Source: Novosphingobium subterraneum (lineage in GTDB: Bacteria > Pseudomonadota > Alphaproteobacteria > Sphingomonadales > Sphingomonadaceae). From it: 64,000 nt of DNA. Positions 40,699 through 50,333 of the stretch are shown piece by piece (the first letter of the stretch is position 1; the number at the start of each line of letters is the position of its first letter). Position numbers and translations under genes: made by a program. The stretch is taken from the NCBI RefSeq assembly GCF_000807925.1, contig NZ_JRVC01000011.1, positions 95,273 to 159,272 on the forward strand. The letters are read 5' to 3'. The notes below the pieces were generated by a model. It searched no databases, was not told where the DNA came from, and was given only the letters and a program-made list of their open reading frames with translations.

Positions 40699-42744
40699 AT
40701 GGGCGGGAGCTTCAACGTGACCCCGACCAAATTGCTCATCGGCCAGATCCTTGTCGTGTTCGCAATCGTGATCGCGGGCCTCTGGGCGGCGACCCAATGG
40801 GCGGCGGCGATGCTCGCCTACCAGCCCGAACTTGGTCCGGCCTGGTTCATGGCTGGAAGCACGCCGGTCTATCGTCCCTGGGCGCTCTTCCCCTGGTGGT
40901 ATCACTACGATGCCTATGCGCCGCATGTTTTCGACAAGGCCGGCGCGCTCGCCGGCGCGAGCGGTTTCATCGGCTGCGGCGCGGCGATCGCAGGCTCGCT
41001 CTGGCGCGCGCGGCAGTCGCGTCACGTCACCACCTATGGTTCGGCGCGCTGGGCCAGGCCGAACGAGATCGAGCGGGCCGGCCTTTACGGTGATGCCGGC
41101 GTATTCCTGGGCCGCTCGCGCGGCCGCTATCTCCGGCATGACGGCCCCGAACATATCATGGCGTTCGCGCCAACCCGTTCGGGCAAGGGCGTCGGGCTGG
41201 TCATACCGACACTGCTTGGCTGGACCGGCAGCGCCGTGGTTCACGACATCAAGGGCGAGAACTGGCAGCTCACCGCCGGCTGGCGCGCGCGCTTCTCCCA
41301 CGTCCTGCTGTTCAATCCGACCGATCCCGCTTCCGCCAAATACAACCCGCTGCTGGAGGTCCGGCGCGGCGAGCATGAGGTCCGCGACGTCCAGAACATC
41401 GCCGACATCCTGGTCGATCCCGAAGGCGCGCTCGAACGGCGCAACCACTGGGAGAAAACCTCCCATTCGCTCCTGGTCGGCGCGATCCTCCACGTCCTTT
41501 ATGCGGAGGAAGAAAAGACGCTCGCACGGGTAGCCACATTCCTGTCGGACCCGCAGCGGCCGTTCACCGCCACGCTCCGGCGGATGATGACCACCAATCA
41601 CCTCGGCACGAAGGATGCGCCGCAGATCCATCCCGTCGTCGCCTCGGCGGCGCGCGAGGTGCTCAACAAGAGCGAGAACGAGCGCAGCGGCGTCCTCTCC
41701 ACCGCAATGTCGTTTCTCGGGCTCTATCGCGACCCGACCGTCGCCGCGGTGACATCGCGCTGCGACTGGCGGATCGCCGATCTCGTCGAGGCCGGCCATC
41801 CGGTCTCGCTCTACCTTGTCATCCCGCCATCGGACATCAGCCGCACCAAGCCGCTGGTGCGGTTGGTGCTCAACCAGATCGGCCGCCGCCTCACCGAAAA
41901 GCTCGATGCCGATCCCGCCAGGGCGGGCAAGCACAAGCTCCTGATGATGCTCGACGAGTTCCCGGCATTGGGGCGGCTCGACTTCTTCGAGACCAGTCTT
42001 GCCTTTCTCGCGGGCTATGGAGTGCGCGCCTTCCTGATCGCGCAGTCCTTGAACCAGATCGAGAAGGCTTATGGCGAGCACAACTCGATCCTCGACAACT
42101 GCCATGTCCGCGTCGCGTTTGCGACCAACGACGAGCGCACGGCGCGGCGGATTTCGGACGCGCTCGGCATCGCCACCGAACAGCGCGCGATGCGCAACTA
42201 TGCCGGCCACCGGCTCGCGCCCTGGCTGGCGCACGTCATGGTCAGCCGGCAGGAGACCGCCCGGCCACTCCTGACCACCGGCGAGGTGATGCAGCTCCCG
42301 CCCAAGGATGAGCTTGTCCTTGTCTCCGGCATGGCCCCGATCCGCGCGAGGAAGCTGCGCTATTACGAGGACCGCAATTTCCGCGAGCGGATCGCACCGC
42401 CGCCGCAGCCCGCGCCCGGAGACTATCCCGACCGGCCGCAGGCACGCCCCAACGACTGGAGCGGACTGGTCCGCGCGCCCGATACCCGGCTCGGCAAGCC
42501 CGATGACGATGCGAAGGCGGATGAGGACGGCGGCTTGCAACAGCAGCGCCACCCCGGCCTCGGCGAAGAACCCGCCAAAAAACCCGAGCCGCCAAAGCAG
42601 CTCGACCTGCTCGGCCTGGACAGCGACGACACCGACACGATCGCCGACAAGCACGCGATGGACCGCGCCGGCGCCACCGGCACGCTGATCCGCGCTCACG
42701 CGATCAATCAGGGTCGCAGCGCCGACATGCTGCCGGACTTCTGA
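40699..42744 (+). CDS. traG: Type IV coupling protein TraG/VirD4
   Basis: A 681-residue inner-membrane ATPase that hands the relaxase-DNA complex to the secretion channel. The N-terminus has two membrane segments (about residues 8-35 and 75-95). The Walker A motif is APTRSGKGVGLVIPTLL and the Walker B region KLLMMLDEFPALGRLDF, with the coupling-protein block FLIAQSLNQIEKAYG. The C-terminal 120 residues are acidic, proline-rich and probably contact the relaxosome. The ATG at 40699 is the first that gives a normal N-terminus. It starts the transfer operon that runs to 52859. Confidence 0.94.
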   Translation: MGGSFNVTPTKLLIGQILVVFAIVIAGLWAATQWAAAMLAYQPELGPAWFMAGSTPVYRPWALFPWWYHYDAYAPHVFDKAGALAGASGFIGCGAAIAGSLWRARQSRHVTTYGSARWARPNEIERAGLYGDAGVFLGRSRGRYLRHDGPEHIMAFAPTRSGKGVGLVIPTLLGWTGSAVVHDIKGENWQLTAGWRARFSHVLLFNPTDPASAKYNPLLEVRRGEHEVRDVQNIADILVDPEGALERRNHWEKTSHSLLVGAILHVLYAEEEKTLARVATFLSDPQRPFTATLRRMMTTNHLGTKDAPQIHPVVASAAREVLNKSENERSGVLSTAMSFLGLYRDPTVAAVTSRCDWRIADLVEAGHPVSLYLVIPPSDISRTKPLVRLVLNQIGRRLTEKLDADPARAGKHKLLMMLDEFPALGRLDFFETSLAFLAGYGVRAFLIAQSLNQIEKAYGEHNSILDNCHVRVAFATNDERTARRISDALGIATEQRAMRNYAGHRLAPWLAHVMVSRQETARPLLTTGEVMQLPPKDELVLVSGMAPIRARKLRYYEDRNFRERIAPPPQPAPGDYPDRPQARPNDWSGLVRAPDTRLGKPDDDAKADEDGGLQQQRHPGLGEEPAKKPEPPKQLDLLGLDSDDTDTIADKHAMDRAGATGTLIRAHAINQGRSADMLPDF

Positions 42745-42746
42745 CA

Positions 42747-43172
42747 ATGGCCGCGATCAAACCCAACCGCGTCCGCTACCAGCTCTTCCTGCCCGAAGAT
42801 CTGAGCCACCGCTTCGAGGCGCTGGCGAGCCAGCCCGGCGCGTCCAAATCGGCGATCCTCACCGACGCGCTCACCGCCTGGCTCAACCGGCAGGCGGCGA
42901 GCGAGCTGGAGAACAAGTTCAGCCAGCGGCTCGATCGCATGTCGCTCGCGCTGGGGCGTGTCGAGCGTGACGGGCATGTGCTGCTCGAGAGCCTGGCGCT
43001 GTTCATCCGCTATGAACTGATGGTGCAGGCCCCTTTGGCCGAAGCCGACGAAGCGGCGCGTGCGATCGGCCGAGACCGCTTCGAGGCGTTCATTGCCCGC
43101 GTCGGCGAAGCGCTCGCCAGCGGCCAGCGCACGCTTGCTGCCTCCGCGAAAGACAATGGAGGTGGGCGATGA
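42747..43172 (+). CDS. CopG/ribbon-helix-helix family protein of the transfer operon
   Basis: A 141-residue protein with an N-terminal RHH domain (RVRYQLFLPEDLSHRFEALA, then GASKSAILTDALTAWL) and a long helical C-terminus (residues 50-130). It lies between traG and trbB, two bases after the traG stop and overlapping trbB by four bases, an arrangement usual in sphingomonad and rhizobial Trb loci. It probably regulates the operon or assists the relaxosome. Confidence 0.85.
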   Translation: MAAIKPNRVRYQLFLPEDLSHRFEALASQPGASKSAILTDALTAWLNRQAASELENKFSQRLDRMSLALGRVERDGHVLLESLALFIRYELMVQAPLAEADEAARAIGRDRFEAFIARVGEALASGQRTLAASAKDNGGGR

Positions 43173-44191
43173 GCGACACGCTTTTCGGCTCCGATAATTC
43201 CGCAGGGCGTCGGCGCGCGATGCTGCGCACCGCGATGGGGCCGACCATCGCCGCAGCGCTGGCCGATCCGGTGGTCATCGAGATCATGGTGAACCCGGAC
43301 GGCGTGTTGCGCCTTGATCGACTCGGCGAAGGCCGGATCGATACCGGCACCAAATATGAGCCCGCGCAGGTCGAGCGGATCATCCGCCTGGTTGCCAGCC
43401 ACGCACGGACAGAGGTTCATGGCAATGCGCCGATCGTGTCAGCCGAGCTGCCACCGCACGGCGAAGGCGCGGGCGAGCGGTTCGAGGGTATCCTGCCGCC
43501 GGTCAGCCTCGCGCCGTGCTTCTCGATCCGCAAGCCCGCGGCGCGCATCTACACTTTGCTCGACTATGTGCGGGACGGCATCATGCCCGCCGACACGGCG
43601 CGACTGCTGTCGATGGCCGTGGTCGAGCGCAAGAACATCCTGGTCGCGGGTGGCACCAGTTCGGGCAAGACGACGCTTGCCAACGCGCTGCTCGCCGAGA
43701 TGGCGCACCTCGACGAACGCGTCATCATCATTGAAGACACGCGTGAGTTGCAATGCGCCGCGCCCGACGTGGTGGGGCTGCGCACGCGTACGATTGGCAC
43801 TGCCGGAGCCGGCGGCGTCACGATGGCTGATCTTGTCCGCTCGACATTGCGGCTCCGCCCCGATCGCATCGTCGTTGGCGAGGTGCGCGGGCGCGAAGCG
43901 CTCGACATGCTCAAAGCCTGGAACACCGGGCATCCGGGCGGCATCGCAACCGTCCACGCCAATTCGGCAGTGTCGGCGCTCTACCGGCTCGAGCAGCTCG
44001 TGCAGGAAAGCGTCGTCACCGTTCCGCGCCGGCTGATCGCCGACGCCATCGACATGATCGTGTTCATCGCCGGGCGCGGCCTCGCGCGCCGCGTCGACAC
44101 GATCGCGCGCGTCGCCGGCCTCGATCCCGACGGCGGCTACGCCGTCCTCGACCTTACTCCCGACCACGCCCTCGAACCCCAAGGAGAATGA
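43169..44191 (+). CDS. trbB: Conjugal transfer ATPase TrbB (VirB11-like)
   Basis: A 340-residue hexameric ATPase of the type II/IV secretion family. It carries Walker A in VAGGTSSGKTTLANALL, the Asp box in RVIIIEDTRELQC, Walker B in RPDRIVVGEVRGREALDML, and the His box in GHPGGIATVHANS. It powers pilus assembly from the inner face of the membrane. It overlaps its neighbours by four bases on each side. Confidence 0.95.
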   Translation: MSDTLFGSDNSAGRRRAMLRTAMGPTIAAALADPVVIEIMVNPDGVLRLDRLGEGRIDTGTKYEPAQVERIIRLVASHARTEVHGNAPIVSAELPPHGEGAGERFEGILPPVSLAPCFSIRKPAARIYTLLDYVRDGIMPADTARLLSMAVVERKNILVAGGTSSGKTTLANALLAEMAHLDERVIIIEDTRELQCAAPDVVGLRTRTIGTAGAGGVTMADLVRSTLRLRPDRIVVGEVRGREALDMLKAWNTGHPGGIATVHANSAVSALYRLEQLVQESVVTVPRRLIADAIDMIVFIAGRGLARRVDTIARVAGLDPDGGYAVLDLTPDHALEPQGE

Positions 44192-44541
44192 CCATGCGCT
44201 TGTCCCGTATTCCTGCCCGTATTCCCGATCGTCGGAGCATCTTCCTCACCGGCGCCGCCATCGGCCTCGGGCTTGCGCTCGCCGCCACCGCGCAGGCCGC
44301 CGGCTCGGGCATGCCGTGGGAGGAACCGCTTCAGCAGGTCCTCGAATCGGTCCAGGGTCCTGTCGCCAAGATCGTCGCGGTGATCATCATCATCGTCACC
44401 GGTTTGACGCTCGCGTTCGGCGAGACGGCAGGCGGGTTCCGGCGCCTCATCCAGATCATCTTCGGCCTGTCGATCGCGTTTGCGGCGTCGAGCTTCTTCC
44501 TCAGCTTCTTCAGCTTCGGCGGCGGGGCGCTCATCTCGTGA
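44188..44541 (+). CDS. trbC: Conjugal pilin TrbC (VirB2-like)
   Basis: A 117-residue pilin precursor. A long signal sequence (SIFLTGAAIGLGLALAATAQ, then AAG) precedes a mature part with two hydrophobic helices (IVAVIIIIVTGLTLAFGETA and LIQIIFGLSIAFAASSFFLS). It is the expected substrate of TraF at 24802-25323. Start at 44188 or at the second ATG six bases downstream. Confidence 0.9.
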   Translation: MTMRLSRIPARIPDRRSIFLTGAAIGLGLALAATAQAAGSGMPWEEPLQQVLESVQGPVAKIVAVIIIIVTGLTLAFGETAGGFRRLIQIIFGLSIAFAASSFFLSFFSFGGGALIS

Positions 44542-44822
44542 ACGCGCCAAATTCCTATGGCGCCAGCCATATCGAGGGGTTCGAGGCGCCGATGCACCGC
44601 GCGCTTGCCGAGCCGATCCTGCTTGGCGGGGCGCCGCGAGCGATCGCGATCGTCAATGGTACGATCGCGGCCGCGCTCGGACTCGGTCTCCAGCAGTGGA
44701 TCGCCGGGCTGGCCATGTGGGCGTTCGGGCACACTCTCGCGGTGTTCGCCGCCAAGCGCGATCCCGACTTCGCCCCGGTCCTTGTCCGCCACCTTCGCCA
44801 GAAGGGGCATCTGTCATGCTGA
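44538..44822 (+). CDS. trbD: Conjugal transfer protein TrbD (VirB3-like)
   Basis: A 94-residue inner-membrane protein beginning with GTG (MNAPNSYGASHIEGFEAPMH). It has the TrbD N-terminal motif PMHRALAEPILLGGAPR and one or two membrane helices (residues 35-70). It overlaps trbC by four bases and trbE by seven bases. Confidence 0.9.
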   Translation: MNAPNSYGASHIEGFEAPMHRALAEPILLGGAPRAIAIVNGTIAAALGLGLQQWIAGLAMWAFGHTLAVFAAKRDPDFAPVLVRHLRQKGHLSC

Positions 44823-47284
44823 ATCTGCGCGAATACCGTCAGAAGGCCGACCGGCTCGCCGATCATCTTCCATGGGCGGCGCTTGTCGCGCCCGGCGTGG
44901 TGCTCAACAAGGACGGCAGCTTTTTGCGCGTCCTCAGGTTCCGCGGCCCCGATCTAGAATCCGCCACCGAAGCCGAGCTTGTCGCCGCCTGCGCGCGGGC
45001 GAACAATGTCCTGAAGCGCTTCGGCTCGGGCTGGGCACTCCATTTCGAGGCCGAGCGGCGCGAAGCGCTGGGTTATCCCGACAGCAGCTTTCCCGATGCG
45101 GCGTCGTGGCTGGTCGATGAGGAACGGCGCGCGGCGTTCGAAAGCGCGGGCGCGCATTTCGAGAGCCGCTATTATCTGACGCTCACCCTCCTGCCTCCGC
45201 CCGATCAGGCGGACACGGCGGGCCGAGCGCTGATCGAGCGCAGCGACGACGCGAAGGGCCGCGACTGGCGACAAGCGCTTGCCGGCTTCATCGCCGAGAC
45301 GGATCGTGCGCTTGACCTGTTCAGAGGCTTCATGCCCGAGGTGCGCGCGCTCGGCGACAGCGAAATGCTGACCTTTCTCCACGGTGCGATCTCCGCGCGC
45401 CGCCATGTCGTCGCCGTGCCCGAAACGCCCATCTATCTGGACGGGCTGCTCGCCGACACGCCGCTGACCGGCGGGCTCGAACCGATGCTCGGCGACGAGC
45501 ATCTGCGGACGCTCACCATCCTCGGATTTCCGAACGCGAGCCGTCCCGGCATCCTCGACGGACTCAACCATGAGGATTTTGGCTATCGCTGGGTGACGCG
45601 CTTCATTGCGCTCGACAAGACCGACGCAACCAAAGCGCTCACTCGCCTGCGGCGGCAGTGGTTCAACAAGCGCAAGTCGATCACCGCGCTGCTGCGCGAA
45701 GTCATCTACAACCAGCCGGTCCAGCTTCTCGACAGCGATGCCGACAACAAGGTGGTCGATGCCGACCTCGCCTTGCAGGCGCTCGGCGGCGATCATGTCG
45801 CGTTCGGCTATCTGACGACGACGATCACCGTTGCCGATATCGACCGCGCCCGCGTCGAGGAAAAGGTCCGCGCGGTCGAGCGCATCGTCAACGGGCTCGG
45901 CTTCACCTGCATCCGCGAGGGCATGAATGTGGTCGAGGCGTGGCTGTCGAGCCTGCCGGGCCATGTCTATGCGAACGTCCGGCAACCGATCGTCCACACC
46001 CTGAATCTCGCGCATCTCATGCCGCTGTCCTCGGTATGGGCAGGACCGGCGCGTAATCCGCACCTCGACGGTCCGCCGCTGCTTTATGCGGAAACCAGCG
46101 GCTCGACGCCGTTCCGTCTCAGCACGCATGTCGGCGACGTCGGTCATATGCTGATCGTCGGACCCACCGGGGCCGGAAAGTCGGTGCTGCTCGCAATGCT
46201 CGCGCTTCAGTTCCGGCGATATCCAGACTCCCAGGTCTATGTCTTCGACAAGGGATTTTCGGCGCGCGCGGCCGTGCTGGCGATGGGCGGCGCGCATCAC
46301 GCGCTCGGGCTTGGCGGTGAGAGCGGTCATGCCGATGACGTGGGCGGGCGAACGATCGCCTTCCAGCCGCTGCGCCACATCGATCGCTCCAACGCACGCG
46401 CCTGGGCGACCGAATGGATCGGCGCGCTGCTCGCCCATGAGAAAGTACTGGTCACACCCGAGATCAAGGAGGCCGTCTGGTCGGCGCTCACCAATCTCGC
46501 GACCGCCCCGATCGAGGAACGCACGCTCACCGGCCTGTCGCTGCTGCTGCAATCGGCACCGCTGCGATCGGCGCTCGCGCCCTATACGCTCGAAGGATCG
46601 TTCGGCCGCCTGCTCGACGCCGCCGAAGACGATCTAGCGATCGCCGACGTGCAGTGCTTCGAGACTGAAGCGCTGATGGGGCAGGCGGGCGTCGTTGCGC
46701 CCGTGCTGACCTACCTGTTCCATCGTCTCGAGGAGCGCTTCACCGGGCGGCCGACGCTTCTCGTACTGGATGAAGCCTGGGTGTTCCTCGACCACCCGCT
46801 GTTCGCCGCGCGCATCCGTGAGTGGCTGAAGGTGCTGCGCAAGAAGAACGTCAGCGTCGTGTTCGCGACACAGAGCCTAGCCGATATCGCCGACAGCACG
46901 ATCGCGCCGGCCATCATCGAAAGCTGTCCGCAGCGCATCTTGCTGCCCAATGATCGGGCGATCGAGCCGCAGGGCCAGACGGTCTACGTCCGCTTCGGTC
47001 TCAACGCGCGCCAGATCGAACTGGTCAGCCGCGCGACGCCCAAGCGGCAATATTATCTGCAATCAGCGCGCGGCAACCGGCTGTTCGAGCTTGGGCTAGG
47101 CCCGATCGCGCTGGCGTTGTGCGGCGCGTCCGATCCCGACAGCCAGAAGCGCATAGACGCGGTGCTGGCCGAAAAGGGCCAGGCCGACTTCGCCGCGACC
47201 TTTGTCTCCCAAGCCGGCCTCGATTGGGCGGCCGACCTGCTTGGGCGTCACCCTGCCGCCCGCCCCCCAGAAGACAAGGAGTAA
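44816..47284 (+). CDS. trbE: Conjugal transfer ATPase TrbE (VirB4-like)
   Basis: An 822-residue ATPase, the main energy source and assembly factor of the channel. The N-terminal CagE/TrbE domain (about residues 1-400) is followed by the ATPase core with Walker A IVGPTGAGKSVLLAML (about residue 445) and Walker B LLVLDEAWVFLD (about residue 645), plus the sensor segment VVFATQSLADIADS. The ATG is inside the 3' end of trbD; the longer open frame upstream is a shadow of the trbC and trbD genes. Confidence 0.95.
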   Translation: MLNLREYRQKADRLADHLPWAALVAPGVVLNKDGSFLRVLRFRGPDLESATEAELVAACARANNVLKRFGSGWALHFEAERREALGYPDSSFPDAASWLVDEERRAAFESAGAHFESRYYLTLTLLPPPDQADTAGRALIERSDDAKGRDWRQALAGFIAETDRALDLFRGFMPEVRALGDSEMLTFLHGAISARRHVVAVPETPIYLDGLLADTPLTGGLEPMLGDEHLRTLTILGFPNASRPGILDGLNHEDFGYRWVTRFIALDKTDATKALTRLRRQWFNKRKSITALLREVIYNQPVQLLDSDADNKVVDADLALQALGGDHVAFGYLTTTITVADIDRARVEEKVRAVERIVNGLGFTCIREGMNVVEAWLSSLPGHVYANVRQPIVHTLNLAHLMPLSSVWAGPARNPHLDGPPLLYAETSGSTPFRLSTHVGDVGHMLIVGPTGAGKSVLLAMLALQFRRYPDSQVYVFDKGFSARAAVLAMGGAHHALGLGGESGHADDVGGRTIAFQPLRHIDRSNARAWATEWIGALLAHEKVLVTPEIKEAVWSALTNLATAPIEERTLTGLSLLLQSAPLRSALAPYTLEGSFGRLLDAAEDDLAIADVQCFETEALMGQAGVVAPVLTYLFHRLEERFTGRPTLLVLDEAWVFLDHPLFAARIREWLKVLRKKNVSVVFATQSLADIADSTIAPAIIESCPQRILLPNDRAIEPQGQTVYVRFGLNARQIELVSRATPKRQYYLQSARGNRLFELGLGPIALALCGASDPDSQKRIDAVLAEKGQADFAATFVSQAGLDWAADLLGRHPAARPPEDKE

Positions 47285-47290
47285 TTTCCC

Positions 47291-48043
47291 GTGCCCCGTA
47301 TCCCTATCCGCAAATATGCGTGCCTCTCCGCTCTCGCGCTCGGCGCCGTCGGCTCGCTCGGTATCGGCATCGCGTTGACCTCGACGCCCGTCGCGGCCCA
47401 GCTCAGTGTGTTCGATCCATCGAACTATTCGCAAAACCTGCTCACCGCCGCGCGCACGCTTGCCCAGATCAACAACCAGATCCAGAGTCTCCAGAACGAA
47501 GCGCAGATGCTGATCAACCAGGGCAAGAACCTGTCCCGGATCGATTTCCCGCAACTTCAGGAGCTTCGCCAGCGCCTCCAGCAGATCGACCAGCTCATGG
47601 GCCAGGCGCAGGGCGTCGACTTCCGCATCGATCAGCTCGACGAGCGCTTCCGCCAGCTCTACCCGCAGGAGTTCGATCAGGTGTTCCGCCGCGATCAGCG
47701 TGTGGCTCGCGCACGCGATCAACTCGATACCGCGATGTCCGCGTTTCGCCAGACGATGGGGGTCCAGAACCGCATCGTCGACAACGTACGGAGCGACACG
47801 CAGGCGCTCGCCGACATCGTCGCGCGCAGCCAGGGCGCGGAAGGCTCGCTTCAGGCGCAGCAGGCCACGAACCAGCTTCTCGCGCTCACCGCCAAGCAGC
47901 AGCTCCAGCTTCAGCAAATGATGGCGGCGCAGTTCCGGGCGGAATCGGTCGAGCAGGCGCAGCGGGGCCAGATCGCGCGCGAGGCACGCGAGTCGACGCG
48001 CCGCTTCCTCGGCGACGGCAAGGCTTACACGCCACGCCAATGA
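47291..48043 (+). CDS. trbJ: Conjugal transfer protein TrbJ (VirB5-like)
   Basis: A 250-residue periplasmic protein with a signal peptide (SALALGAVGSLGIGIALTST, then PVAAQLS) and a Gln-rich coiled-coil body (ARTLAQINNQIQSLQNEAQM). TrbJ/VirB5 proteins sit at the pilus tip. It starts with GTG six bases after trbE. Confidence 0.92.
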   Translation: MPRIPIRKYACLSALALGAVGSLGIGIALTSTPVAAQLSVFDPSNYSQNLLTAARTLAQINNQIQSLQNEAQMLINQGKNLSRIDFPQLQELRQRLQQIDQLMGQAQGVDFRIDQLDERFRQLYPQEFDQVFRRDQRVARARDQLDTAMSAFRQTMGVQNRIVDNVRSDTQALADIVARSQGAEGSLQAQQATNQLLALTAKQQLQLQQMMAAQFRAESVEQAQRGQIAREARESTRRFLGDGKAYTPRQ

Positions 48044-48179
48044 GCTGAGGCAGGCGAGGACCGCGCCCCCAGCTCCCCCCGGGTCCGAACCTGTCTCGTC
48101 GCGGGGGCCGTAGGGCTTGCCCCTCTCATGGCCGCCGGTCCCCGCGACACCTTTCAACTTCAAGCAGGAACCCGCCCAT
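48044..48179. other. trbJ-trbL gap with a long hairpin
   Basis: TCGCGGGG at 48099-48106 and CCCCGCGA at 48140-48147 can pair, with further pairing inside. In RP4-type loci the entry-exclusion lipoprotein gene trbK lies between trbJ and trbL; no trbK frame is visible in these 136 bases. The hairpin may tune expression of the downstream genes. Confidence 0.5.
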
Positions 48180-49487
48180 ATGGATGACCTGAATGTCATC
48201 GATCAGTTCATGGAGGCCTTCGCCTCCTACATCGACAGCGGGTTCGGCCTGTTGGGCGGTGACGTCGGTTTCCTGACCACGATCCTGATCGGCATCGACA
48301 TCACGCTCGCCGGGCTGTTCTGGGCGCTCGGCGGCGAAGACGACGTCATCGCCAAGTTCCTCAAAAAGATCCTCTATGTCGGCGTCTTCGCCCTGATCCT
48401 CAACAGCTTCTCGACACTGTCCGATATCATCTTTCGCAGCTTCGCCGGCCTCGGCCTCACCGCAGGGGGCAGCGCGATTACGGCTGACGATTTATTGCGA
48501 CCCGGCAAGCTGGCCGGGACCGGCTTCGAGGCAGCATGGCCGCTCCTCGAGCAGGCGAAGGAGTTGGTTGGCCCGATCGCCTTCTTCGACAATTTCATCG
48601 AGATCGCCGTGCTGGTGATCGCCTGGGTCGTCGTCATCGCCGCCTTTTTCATCCTCGCGATCCAGCTTTTCATCACAATCCTCGAATTCAAGCTTACTTC
48701 GCTCGCCGGCTTCGTGCTCGTGCCCTTTGCGCTGTGGAACCGCACGTCGTTCCTCGCCGAACGGGTGCTCGGGAACGTCGTCAGTTCGGGCATCAAGGTC
48801 ATGGTGCTCGCGGTCATCGTCGGCATCGGCTCTAACTATTTCGCCGACTTCACCAGTGCGATCACCGGCGACGAGGTGTCGATCGAACAGGCCGTGTCGC
48901 TGATGCTCGCGAGCCTCGCGATCTTTGGCCTCTCCATCTTCGGCCCGGGAATCGCATCCGGCCTCGTCGCCGGCGCGCCGCAGCTCGGCGCCGGATCGGT
49001 GATCGCCACTACCGTGCTTGCCGGCGGAGGTCTTGCGATGGCAGGCGCTGGCGCCGTCGGCGCGGCACGCGGTCTCGCGGGGGCCGGTCTCGGCGCGATC
49101 CGCGCCGGTACATCGATGGGGTCTGCCGCATCCACTGCCTACAAGCTCGGGCAGGAAACCTCGGGCTCGACCAGCGTCGGCGCGGGCCTCGGCGGCGTTG
49201 CGACCGCCATGCGCGGCGCGGCTGCCAACCGGATGAGCGGCGGTCTCGGCGTTAGCGCTGCCGCCGATCGTGGGCAGCGCGCCGCATGGGAAGCAGGAAG
49301 CACCCGTGCCGGCGGCGCCGCCCCCGCAGCCGCGCCGATAGGCGCAGCTGAAGGAACACCCGCCTGGGCGCAGAAGCTTCATGCCAGCCAGAATGCTCGC
49401 CACCGCCGCCAGATGGCGATCCACGCAATCCAGGGCGGCGACCGCGGCGGCGCTGGCGCCACTCCAGACATCAAGGAAAGGGACTGA
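48180..49487 (+). CDS. trbL: Conjugal transfer protein TrbL (VirB6-like)
   Basis: A 435-residue polytopic inner-membrane protein. Five to seven membrane helices lie in the first 290 residues (for example TTILIGIDITLAGLFWALGG, AVLVIAWVVVIAAFFILAIQ, MVLAVIVGIGSNYF and LMLASLAIFGLSIFGPGIAS), followed by an Ala/Gly-rich cytoplasmic tail. It forms part of the inner-membrane pore. Confidence 0.93.
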   Translation: MDDLNVIDQFMEAFASYIDSGFGLLGGDVGFLTTILIGIDITLAGLFWALGGEDDVIAKFLKKILYVGVFALILNSFSTLSDIIFRSFAGLGLTAGGSAITADDLLRPGKLAGTGFEAAWPLLEQAKELVGPIAFFDNFIEIAVLVIAWVVVIAAFFILAIQLFITILEFKLTSLAGFVLVPFALWNRTSFLAERVLGNVVSSGIKVMVLAVIVGIGSNYFADFTSAITGDEVSIEQAVSLMLASLAIFGLSIFGPGIASGLVAGAPQLGAGSVIATTVLAGGGLAMAGAGAVGAARGLAGAGLGAIRAGTSMGSAASTAYKLGQETSGSTSVGAGLGGVATAMRGAAANRMSGGLGVSAAADRGQRAAWEAGSTRAGGAAPAAAPIGAAEGTPAWAQKLHASQNARHRRQMAIHAIQGGDRGGAGATPDIKERD

Positions 49488-49490
49488 GCG

Positions 49491-50333
49491 ATGAAATTTC
49501 GACGCGCATTGCAGCGCTATGGGCGAACGCCCGAACCCGAGACACCCTACCAACGAGCGGGCCAGCTTTGGGATGAGCGTATCGGCTCGGCTCGCGCACA
49601 GGCGAAGAACTGGCGGCTGATGGCCTTCGGCGGCCTGTTCCTGACCACTGGTCTGTCGGGCGCGCTGGTCTGGCAATCGATGCAAAGCCGCGTCGTGCCC
49701 TATGTGGTCGAGGTCGATGCACTCGGGCAAGCACAGGCCGTCGCGCCTGCCGCCAAGGACTATCGGCCGACCGATCCGCAGATCGCATGGTTCCTCGGCC
49801 GGTTCATCACCGGCGTTCGAGCGCGCTCGCTCGATCCGGTATTGATGCGTGAAAACTGGCTATCAGCCTATGATTTCGCGACCGAACGTGCGTCACTGTT
49901 CCTCGGCGAATATGCCCGCACCTCCAATCCGTTCGCCGATGTCGGGCGCAAGACGGTTTCGGTGCAGGTGACGAGCGTCGTCCGCGCGTCGGATACGAGC
50001 TTCCAGGTCAAATGGACCGAGCAGCAATATGAGCGGGGAAGCCTCGCCAGCACGTCACGCTGGACGGCGATGCTCACGGTGAAGATCAAGCCGCCGCGCT
50101 TGGCCGATGTGCTCCGAAAAAACCCGCTCGGTCTCTATGTTGACGCGATCGACTGGAGCCGCGAACTGGAAACGCCTCAGGACCGGCCGCCTTCGCCGCA
50201 ACCATCGGCCGTGCCCGATCCCGCACAATCACTCCCGGTCGCGCCGCCCACCGACATTCCGCTGGGCTCGCCGCTCGATCCGACCCTTGCTCAACCCGCA
50301 GCCGCACCATCCCCCGAAAGGACCGACCAATGA
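49491..50333 (+). CDS. trbF: Conjugal transfer protein TrbF (VirB8-like)
   Basis: A 280-residue bitopic inner-membrane protein. One membrane helix (LMAFGGLFLTTGLSGALVW, about residues 43-61) precedes the periplasmic VirB8-like domain with DPQIAWFLGRFITGVRA and VQVTSVVRASDTSFQVKW. The Pro-rich last 60 residues (after residue 215) extend beyond the usual domain. Confidence 0.93.
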   Translation: MKFRRALQRYGRTPEPETPYQRAGQLWDERIGSARAQAKNWRLMAFGGLFLTTGLSGALVWQSMQSRVVPYVVEVDALGQAQAVAPAAKDYRPTDPQIAWFLGRFITGVRARSLDPVLMRENWLSAYDFATERASLFLGEYARTSNPFADVGRKTVSVQVTSVVRASDTSFQVKWTEQQYERGSLASTSRWTAMLTVKIKPPRLADVLRKNPLGLYVDAIDWSRELETPQDRPPSPQPSAVPDPAQSLPVAPPTDIPLGSPLDPTLAQPAAAPSPERTDQ

